In this document: piece after piece, positions 55,458 through 64,000 of the stretch
Layout of the letters: every line of letters begins with the position of its first letter
How positions within the stretch are numbered: position 1 is the first letter of the stretch
Source of the DNA: Cercis canadensis
Taxonomy: Eukaryota > Streptophyta > Magnoliopsida > Fabales > Fabaceae
NCBI GenBank assembly: GCA_003255065.1
Contig: QAOA01006013.1
Coordinates: 311,408 to 375,407 of the forward strand
Direction: 5' to 3'
Length of the DNA stretch: 64,000 bases
Program-made: the position numbers and the translations under genes
The notes under the pieces: generated by a model
What the model saw: only the letters and a program-made list of their open reading frames with translations
Databases searched by the model: none
Told to the model about the DNA's origin: nothing

Positions 55458-57960
55458 GTATGTACCAAAAATTTTGGTTCATAATCAATAATCACAATTA
55501 ATTGAGGAGGCCAGAACAGGAAAGCAAGAATAGTTGCTGGTGATTGGTGTGGGTTTTTTTTTTTTTGGGTAAACTGCTGGTGCGGGATTTGCCAGCTCTC
55601 TTGCAGACATTTTTTTGGTTGGCTGCCTTCCCCTATCTAAGTATTGTTTTTGTTGTGTTTTCACTGTAATTTTATTAAGAGTGTAATTTAAGGAGTTAGG
55701 TTATAGGTTTCAAGTCCAAAGTTTTCGCCCCTTTCTTTTCTTTAACTATTATCCATTGTCATGTGGTCATGGCCAAAAAAAATTATTGTCAGCGTAGTAA
55801 TCTGATGATTGTCTGAGGAAACTCATGCCTGCTTATGCCATGCATGTCGGGGATGATGTCAAGCCAAACTCTCTGATTTTATAATGACATTTGCAGGCAG
55901 AAGTATCTCAGTTGCTTGGGGCCATGTTTCAATGGCCGGACCAAACATGTTCATCCTTACACAAATTCACATTTACCTAACCGTAAGCAATGCAGGTATA
56001 ACATTAATAATAGCTGGAAGTAAAGTCCACACACAAATTATGAACTACATAAATCTAACATTTATTTGTTGCTACAGGCTACTAATACAAACCCAACAAT
56101 AATGAAAATTTGGCAGCTCAAAAAAAGAACACCAAATTTGGACTTTGAAATCGATAAAGCCAATGTTGTGATTGGGTCCAAACTATGCACACCCAAATCC
56201 AAGGAGTGATTAATGATAAATTGGCAATTGCCTATTTCTTCTGTCTGGATTTGTATCTAAACCACTTATGGAAAACCCTGGGCCTTAGAGAAATTTTCCA
56301 TTATTGTCCAAGGCCGGCCAATATTTTCCATTAGAAGGGCTGCATTATGGATTGTTGAGTAGGCAAAGGGGGTTTCTCTTACTGATTTCAAAATGAATGC
56401 TAATAGCTGTTGCCATTCAATTCAAATGTTACTTGTCTGATTGGACATACAATCTGATGTTAACCTTGTACTAGAAGAAATCACAAAGAGTATTGTGGAG
56501 AAAGAGAGGTAGAGACTAGTGAGTGATAGACAGTAGTGCCAAGTTTTTCAGTTGTTCCTATTGCCTAGAGTGGGAGCTTTCAATCTGATAAAGCATAAAA
56601 CAATAAGCGCGTAGCTTTTATGAACCATAACCCACGTGGGAAGGGGGACCAAGAAGGCAAGAACAGCTTAAGAAGCAGTGCATGTGTATATGAAGCAAAT
56701 ATAGGGTACCCAAAGTTGTAGCAGTTGGAAGCAAAAAAGGCACAACATGTTATGAGTAGATCCTGTGCTCACTAACATAAATCATATGGGCCTGGAGGCA
56801 TGGCCCGCAAGGCCTTTAATAAAATCCAGGAAATTACTAAAAGAAAGAGCTTTTGATCTGTATCCTTTTCCAGGAAAAGAGGGCGTTAATTTCTCTATTA
56901 AACAGATACCTTAGAGTCTGAGACAGGCGAAAAAGAGGAGACTTGTTTGGTTGCTATTCATGATTTGTCACATGTCTAAACATAAAAGTGTATTTAAGTA
57001 CATAACATAAGCTGGATTCAAGTTTAATTGTTGTTGCAACCTATTCAAAGAGATCATATAAGCCTGATAATGGCACTTGTGCATATTTCCCACTGCGCAA
57101 ACTTTGTTAAGATGTTCTATTGTATGTGTTTAATTAGAAGAAGCAAGTTTGAATAGAGGTTTTGTGTGTCGATTCTTTACAAAATGCAAATCATTAAAAA
57201 CAAAAAGGACATATAAACACGTCCACTATCTACCAAGGGGAGTAAAGATTATAGAATTGGTTCTTTCGACTTCAAAGTTATATATATTCAATACCAATGT
57301 TGACAAGAAAAAAAAAAAAAAAGCAGAAAATGAAAGTAATAAGAAAATTTCAAGGTGGTATTGTTTATCCATCTTACCACTTTTACCAAATATTTTGTTA
57401 TTTGAGATGAAAGTAATTTGTTATTATCTTTGATAATGTAGGCTTGAAAAGTATTCGAGAAACAATTATATGATTTTGCTTTAATCATTATAATTACCTT
57501 GAGCTTGCGGTATATTTAAAAAAAAAAATGACAAAATAAAATCCCACATCAGACAAAGCTTGATCATCGAAAATTACTTATAAAACTCATAACTGATTCT
57601 CACGCCGGAGACAGAGACCATTCTTTGTTGATACCAATCCGCCGCCTTTGCTAATACCGCCATTACAATTGACAATTCCGCGGGTGACGTCCAAAATACC
57701 GGAAGCAGAGACCGTTCTTTCTTAAAAACACATATTATTGTGAGTAAATTGTATATCCAGTGAGCTTTTTTGTTTTTTTAATGCAAAATATATTAGCAGC
57801 CGAACCAAAAAGAAGTTTTTATGTGAAATTTTTTATCAATAAATTTTTATGACTTTGAACCAAAAGCATTGAATGAAGAATTCAAAATTGAAACTTAAGT
57901 AAAACTCTATNTTGATCTAAGACAAAACTTAAGTAAAACTCTATAAGTATTAATAGTACT
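55458..57960. other. DPH6 3' flank and spacer
   Basis: DPH6 3' UTR probably ends within the first few hundred bases. The remainder has no supported gene. A GC-richer patch at 57600-57715 contains two similar stretches (CAGAGACCATTCTTT and CAGAGACCGTTCTTT) about 100 bp apart. At 57911 a single N is flanked by the repeated AACTTAAGTAAAACTCTAT, another assembly join. Confidence 0.4.
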
Positions 57961-57970
57961 GTTTCTCTAT

Positions 57971-58629
57971 TAAAACATTATATATTTTTCTATATCATTT
58001 CTTTATTATTCCTCAAAATTTCCCAATTTCTCTACTCTCTTCGCTCCCCTCCTTCTGCTAATTCGAATATCCCGTTCTTGGTTCTTAAAAGATATGTATC
58101 CTGCCCCTGTTATGTTAGCGTCTCTAATCTCATCTATTGGTTGGAACTCTCTTCGGGAAAGAAATAGTCTAAGCTGCCCCGCCCATTTCTTCTTCAATTT
58201 AACAAAGGATATTTGAGTGCTTTTAGCCCCTTCTCCTAAAATGTTAGGCGAGGTACCTTCTGCTCTCTTCGATTTAGCAAGCAACTGAGTGGCTTGCCGN
58301 TAAAACATTATATATTTTTCTATATCATTTCTTTAGTATTCCTCAAAATTTCCCAATTTCTCTACTCTCTTCGCTCCCCTCCTTCTGCTAATTCGAATAT
58401 CCCGTTCTTGGTTCTTAGAAGATATGTATCCTGCCCCTGTTATGTTAGCGTCTCTAATCTCATCTATTGGTTGGAACTCTCTTCGGGAAAGAAATAGTCT
58501 AAGCTGCCCCGCCCATTTCTTCTTCAATTTAACAAAGGATATTTGAGTGCTTTTAGCCCCTTCTCCTAAAATGTTAGGCGAGGTACCTTCTGCTCTCTTC
58601 GATTTAGCAAGCAACTGAGTGGCTTGCCG
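57971..58629. other. Assembly join: 329-bp direct repeat around a single N
   Basis: Bases 57971-58299 and 58301-58629 are the same 329 bp with about two differences, meeting exactly at the N at 58300. This is most simply an unmerged contig overlap or two alleles placed in series. Confidence 0.85.
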
Positions 58630-58716
58630 TTCTCCACCATTGAAGCCAGATCCTAGAGGTTTCTCCTCCCATTTGCAGCAACTGGGATTTTCTCTCAGGC
58701 TTTTATAAAATGACAA
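58333..58716 (-). other. Unassigned 127-codon frame in a GC-richer block
   Basis: Minus-strand open frame starting MSFYKSLRENPSCCKWEEKP, Lys/Arg-rich, with a second partial copy created by the assembly duplication. The block is richer in GC than its surroundings. No domain was recognised. A captured gene piece or an organelle-DNA insertion would fit the composition, but there is no direct proof. Confidence 0.25.
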
Positions 58717-60860
58717 ACATCAAATAATCCTCTATAACTATGGTTGGAGAGTGGGAGTGAGGAATTGTTGCAAAGGGAAGGAGCGAGGGACACGGGGGAG
58801 AGAAAAATTGGAAGAATAATAAAGAGATTATATGACTGTTAATTCGAGAATAATACCACTTAACACTTGCAAAACTTTACCTAAGCTTTATTTGTTAACT
58901 AAACACCCATTAACATTTAGTAAAGGTGTTGAATTTGTAATTCACACAACTATCCAATCTATAAATGTGCAGTCTTATTATAGATGTATTTTTATTTTTT
59001 ATGTGATAATGGATTGATCTTCTTTTATATGTGGGCGTAGGCAGTTTGAATTTTTTTGAATCAGATTAAAAATTTGTGTGTTTATATTATGTGATTTTGA
59101 TTTTAGGAAAAAAGAAAATTCACAAGAAGAATTTACAATCAAAACTTAATATGTAGAGCGAATATAATATTTTTATCCATAAAAGAAAAGGACAAATACA
59201 AATGGGAGGGTACCTTATTCGTGGATCAATTAATCATTATGATGTCTTCAAGCCAAATTAAAGCAACAAAGCATGTATTTTAACGCACGTATTCATTAGT
59301 GATCGTTCATGATAGCAACATCTAAGTGTCATTCAGCAAAAAGCTTATTGATTCCATAAAATAGTTGACAGGAAATAATAAGTTATCACAAATGTAAATT
59401 TTCATATTTAATTGCTATAGAAGATATACATAGAAAAATAGTGTGAATATGTCTTAAAAAAAAAAAGATAACACAAAAGAAGTGGACTTAGGAATTGTTA
59501 GATCCAAAATGGTATTTTCTTTTTTTAAATGAAATAATTTTGGATACGCAAATGCAAAACTCCATGTATCAAGTACTAGAATCACTATTACATGACTTTC
59601 TTTCTTCTTTTCTTTTTTTTTTTTTAAAAAAATAAATTCAGATTCACATGAGAATTTGGTGTATACTAATTAGTAAGTAGCAGGCCAGTCAGCGCTTTCT
59701 TTACATCATCCATGTCCAGTGCATGTGTCAATTAGTTTACCAAGTTAGCAAATCTAGTGTGGGAATTCTTTATTTTTATAAGAACATTATTGTCTTTTTT
59801 CTGAAGCGTTTATTTTTTTATTAAAAAAAAACCTCTTTACTAGTTTGAATCGGGACCATGGAAATTGTAAAAAAAAAAAACCTGTATCTCAAGCCTCAAA
59901 TTTAATTTCACGCTAACTATTAAAATAAAAAAATAATATATATATATTTTAAAAGTCATTTATAAATACTTTTTATACAGTAATGGCCAAGTTTTTGACT
60001 GGATTTTTATACAATAAGTTCTAAAAATCATCAAATTGTTTTCATCTTTCCAAATGTTAAATTTCAGCTTTTATTCAATATTTTTTTTCAACTCAAAAGT
60101 ATTTTTTAGCCAAAGAAAGTATATTTTTAACGGACTAAATGCATAATAATACTTCATAATCTTGATATTAATATGAAGATAATGCTTCACATAAGAAAAA
60201 AATGAAGATAATGCTTAATATGTAGATCTAGATGCACTTTGATTTTGTGAACATCTATGCTTAATCTAGGGTTAAATTTTAGAGCTTAAAAACTAGCGAT
60301 GGAATATATATATATTTTTTGAAATAAACTAATAGCGTTTATTTATTGAGAAATAAAAGGAAAAGGAAATAAATGGGATTTCACGGTAGCAGTTCAATGG
60401 GAAGCGCAACATAGAAACGAAGAGCGTGCCTGAAAATCAGAGATGGTGATTGTTTTGTTAAAATCTTTAAAGGAAATGAATGTAGATTATAGAGAGAGAA
60501 AAGTTTCTAACTAAAATACCCAACCCACCAACCGACTGCTTAGTACTTACTGCTATACTATGCCTGCGCCTGCGCTTTAGGTAAATCTAATAAGAAGAAA
60601 GATTATCATTATCCCACAAAAATTTACTGTTACTCTCTCTCTCTCTCTCTCACCAAACGGCGGCAGCAGCAGCAGCAAAAGCAAAAGTGAGACTGAATCA
60701 CAAAATGAAAATACAAATCCTGCTGGCTGTGATCTGAGTCGAAGAACGAGTTCCCTCCGATTCGAGTTCATGTCCTTTTGAGTTGTGTTGTCAGAATTAA
60801 TGGTCCATAGAGCCAGAACACCATCCTGACCGTTAGATCTCATCTCTGTAATTCCACTCC
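58717..60860. other. AT-rich spacer and promoter side of the ankyrin gene
   Basis: No gene recognised. From about 60560 GC rises; a (CT)n run at about 60633-60651 and a CAG run (GGCAGCAGCAGCAGC) near 60661-60675 mark the probable promoter/leader of the ankyrin gene. The 88-codon minus frame here is antisense to that leader. Confidence 0.4.
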
Positions 60861-61801
60861 TACCGCCCGATTAAGTTTTCCTCTCTTTCTCTCTCCCCCT
60901 TACTCTTTCTTCCTCTACTCCTTTTTTCCCCTTGTTCCTCAATTTCGGAGCTCAACCCTAAGCCAGAGCAAGTCTGAAACGGATCCTTCTCCTGCAACTC
61001 GAGTTTTGGATTCTCTGCCCGTGCTTCTGCTCTTGCTTGCTTTCTCAGGTACTTTCTTGGATTCTTGTTAAAATGTTAGGCATGGTGAGAAAAGTTTTTC
61101 TGGCTTGTTCGGAAAATGGTGCAAGTAAAGAGGCTAAAATAAAATCATGGATCTTGTATTCTTTTGCTTTGTTGGGAAATTTGGTTATCAAATGGAAATT
61201 TACTAGGTTAGTCTTGCTTGTGCCAGTGGAATTTTGGTTTCTTTTATATTTATGAACTCTATAACTTAAATTTAAATTTTTTGAAATTATTCTCAACAAG
61301 CACGCGGAGCACGTGTTAATCTTAGTGCTTGATGCGCAAATCTTTGCTTGATACTGCTCCTGTGCCATGATTTCGACCCACTTCATCTCGAGATTTGCTT
61401 TGTTTTCAGATTTGAGCTCCGAACTAGCTTTTACTATGCTCCTACGGAAATGAAGATCAGCTCACATACTTGGACTTTGGAGTCTACGCTCAAAGTATGG
61501 TTGGAGAATCTGAAATGGTGAAAAGATTTGGAGAAGAAGAGAGTTCTGGGTCCTGATTTTGTTGAATTCTCTAGATCATTTCCTCCAGTTGATGAAATCT
61601 CTGGCAATTTAACAGTGTGGAGGTTCATTGTGGCAGGGAAGGACTAAATAGGGGGGAAAAGATTTACCGATAATAGACAGGATTGGTGGGCTTCCCTAGT
61701 GAGTGGAACTGTAGAAATTGCTTCCAGTCCTTGAACTGTAAAGCAAAGGTATGATCGAAGTCTGTGCTATTTCTTCCATATAACTCAAAGATTTACCAGT
61801 G

Positions 61802-64000
61802 ATGGAAGCAAATGGAATCAATTATGATTATAGAAGGGAAAAGAGAGAGGTAGGAGAAAAATCAATGGAAGATATATCTAAATATGCACAAAGTCCTGCT
61901 CACTTGGCAGTTTTCAGGCGTGACCATGCTGCCCTAAGGCGCATTGTTTCCACCCTACCTCGGCTTGCCAAGGTTGGTGAGGTTAATACTGAAGCTGAAT
62001 CTCTTGCTGCTGAGCTTCAAGCTGATCAGGTCTCTTCTGTTATTGATCGCCGGGATGTTCCTGGTAGGGAGACTCCTCTTCACCTCGCAGTACGTCTTCG
62101 GGATCCAGTCTCAGCTGAGATTCTGATGGCGACTGGTGCTGATTGGAGTCTACAGAATGAGCATGGTTGGAGTGCTCTCCAGGAAGCAGTGTGCACTAGG
62201 GAGGAAGCAATTGCCATGATCATTGCACGGCACTATCAGCCTCTGGCTTGGGCCAAATGGTGTCGAAGACTACCCCGCATTGTTGCTTCAGCAGCTCGGA
62301 TCCGCGACTTCTACATGGAGATAACTTTCCATTTTGAGAGCTCTGTCATTCCATTTATTGGGCGCATAGCCCCTTCAGATACTTATCGCATTTGGAAGCG
62401 AGGTTCCAATCTCCGTGCCGATATGACCCTTGCTGGTTTTGATGGCTTCCGGATCCAGCGGTCAGACCAAACGTTTTTGTTCCTTGGAGAAGGCTATGCA
62501 TCAGAGGATGGTAATTTAACTCTGCCACCTGGTTCTTTAATTGTTCTTTCTCATAAGGAGAAGGAAATCACAAATGCTTTGGAAGGAGCTGGTACACAAC
62601 CAACAGAAGCTGAAGTTGCTCATGAAGTTTCCTTGATGTCACAGACAAATATGTATAGACCAGGTATTGATGTTACCCAGGCTGAGCTTGTTCCCCATTT
62701 AAATTGGAGACGCCAAGAGAAGACTGAGATGGTTGGGAATTGGAAGGCAAAAGTTTATGACATGCTTCATGTGATGGTGAGTGTGAAGTCGAGGCGAGTT
62801 CCGGGTGCAATGAGTGATGAAGAGCTTTTTGCTGTGGATGATGAAGAAAGTATGGTGAATGGGGAAAACAATGATGAGTATGATGATGTGTTGACTGCTG
62901 AGGAAAGAATGCAATTGGATTCTGCACTCCGTATGGGGAACTCTGATGCTATTAATGAGGAAGAGGAACATGGAGTCTTTGATGGTCAAGAAAATGGTTC
63001 AGCAGCTTCCTATGAGAATTGTGAACCCAATGGTGTGGTTAAAGAGAAGAAGAGCTGGTTTGGCTGGAACAAGAAAAACTCGAAGAGTAGTGTTGATGAT
63101 CCTGAGGATTCTAAAGTTTCAAAGAAATTCTCAAAGTTGGGGCCAGAAGGAAGCAACCAGAGACCAGGTGATCAGCAAAAGTCAGCATCTGAGTTTCTGA
63201 AAGAGGATACTTTGGACTCTAAAAAGGGAAAGGATAAAACTAATAAGAAGAAGAAGAAGAAAGGAGCAATTAATGAGGCTAAGACTGAGAGCGAGTATAA
63301 AAAGGGTTTGAGACCTGTGTTGTGGTTGACACCAGACTTCCCTTTGAAAACAGATGAGCTCCTTCCTTTGCTTGACATCCTAGCAAACAAGGTTAAAGCT
63401 GTGCGGAGACTCAGAGAGCTTTTGACAACTAAACTTCCTCATGGAACATTTCCTGTCAAGGTACCTGAACTGAAAACCATAACCTGAAATTCTGAATTTG
63501 TGACTTATTATTGCTCTACATTCCTTCTTTTGATAAAAAGTGTTGCTCTACATTCTTGTCATTCCAATATGCCTATTTTACCTTTAGTTCTCTGATAATT
63601 CTTGCAGTCAGATATCAAATTGTACACTTATTTGATTTCATAGATAAGGCTAGTTGTCAGTCTCTTTTCTTATTTGTCTAAATAGATGATATAAAGCACT
63701 TCTGTATTGTAAGTTAGTGTACGAGATTCTTCCTCCATGAAGGTTCTCTTTATTTTATTTATTTATTTATTTTTTCGTGAGGTTTTGGTGATGGTGAAAA
63801 GAGTACTTTACCTTTGGTTTAGTGGGAAAAGGTGCACTTTAGTAACAACTTGTTTTTGACTGTCATAAGCAGCTCGGAATTCAACAATTTTATACAAGCC
63901 AAAGGAACATTACATCAAAATGTGTGATACTCTGCCAAAATTATTTGGAATTTATCTCAGTTTTTTCCAACAGTTGATTCTCTCTATCCCAGCTGTAGTT
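61802..64000 (+). CDS. ANKRD13-type ankyrin protein with GPCR-chaperone domain (3' end cut)
   Basis: A large first coding exon, 61802-63460 (553 codons), ends at AAG|GTACCT. A second exon likely opens at 63974 after CCAACAG and runs off the window (LILSIPAVV). The N-terminus has ankyrin repeats (SPAHLAVFRRDHAALRRIV, ETPLHLAVRLRDPVSAEIL, NEHGWSALQEAVCTREEAI). A GPCR-chaperone (ANKRD13) domain follows from about residue 150 (ITFHFESSVIPFIGRIAPSD, IWKRGSNLRADMTLAGFDGF), with an acidic then Lys-rich linker (DKTNKKKKKKGA) and the terminal block LRPVLWLTPDFPLKTDELLP. In animals ANKRD13 proteins act in membrane-protein trafficking and ubiquitin binding; the plant role is little known. The ATG at 61802 is chosen; the GTG before it is not a start. 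5' UTR introns are likely, with a donor at 61049 and an acceptor at 61409. Confidence 0.92.

Noticed and set aside
62673-62989. Minus frames opposite the ankyrin gene
   Set aside because: Antisense to a continuous 553-codon exon with conserved domains.

Overview
The window is nuclear DNA from a dicot plant. It is AT-rich, its genes are split by short GT-AG introns, simple repeats and poly(A/T) tracts are common, and every recognisable protein is a plant family. Gene content fits a rosid-type eudicot; I cannot name the species. Eight or nine host genes lie in roughly the first 3 kb and from 10 to 64 kb, separated by transposon-rich stretches. No intact autonomous transposon, retroelement or viral open reading frame was recognised.

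Layout. 1-2.7 kb (+): 3' end of a JMJ14/15/18-type histone H3K4 demethylase with FYRN and FYRC domains. 3-10 kb: gene-poor, with a small hairpin MITE and possible MITE remnants. 10.6-11.3 kb (-): an ALOG/LSH transcription factor gene, flanked downstream by compound microsatellites. 13.5 kb (+): a doubtful small basic ORF. 14.2 kb: an intact-looking SINE with a 14-bp target duplication. 16.0-19.6 kb (-): nine-exon L-threonine aldolase. 21.4-24 kb: nested inverted-repeat elements, one of which encloses a broken UDP-glycosyltransferase fragment (Pack-MULE-like). 25.1-30.0 kb (-): CDC5, a Myb-type spliceosome-associated protein. 31.3-35.9 kb (-): CPP1, a plastid chaperone-like membrane protein. 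36.4-39.8 kb: a diverged terminal-inverted-repeat element with a 750-bp long-TIR element nested in it. 41.1 kb (+): tRNA-Arg(CCG). 41.6-42.6 kb (-): R2R3-MYB of subgroup 2. 44.5-48.4 kb (-): PHD plus Plus-3 protein. 48.9-55.5 kb (+): DPH6 diphthamide synthetase. 61.8-64 kb (+): ANKRD13-type ankyrin protein, cut by the window end.

The genes do not form one pathway; they are housekeeping and regulatory genes in ordinary plant order. Exon models were built by hand from splice consensus and frame continuity, and the complete ones close in frame: threonine aldolase 357 aa, CDC5 983 aa, CPP1 283 aa, MYB 236 aa, PHD/Plus-3 681 aa, DPH6 742 aa.

The most notable observations are a textbook U12-type AT-AC intron needed to keep the PHD/Plus-3 gene in frame, tandem repeats in that protein where relatives carry a SWIB domain, a TIR element that has enclosed a UGT fragment, and several apparent duplications abutting single N bases that are almost certainly assembly artefacts.
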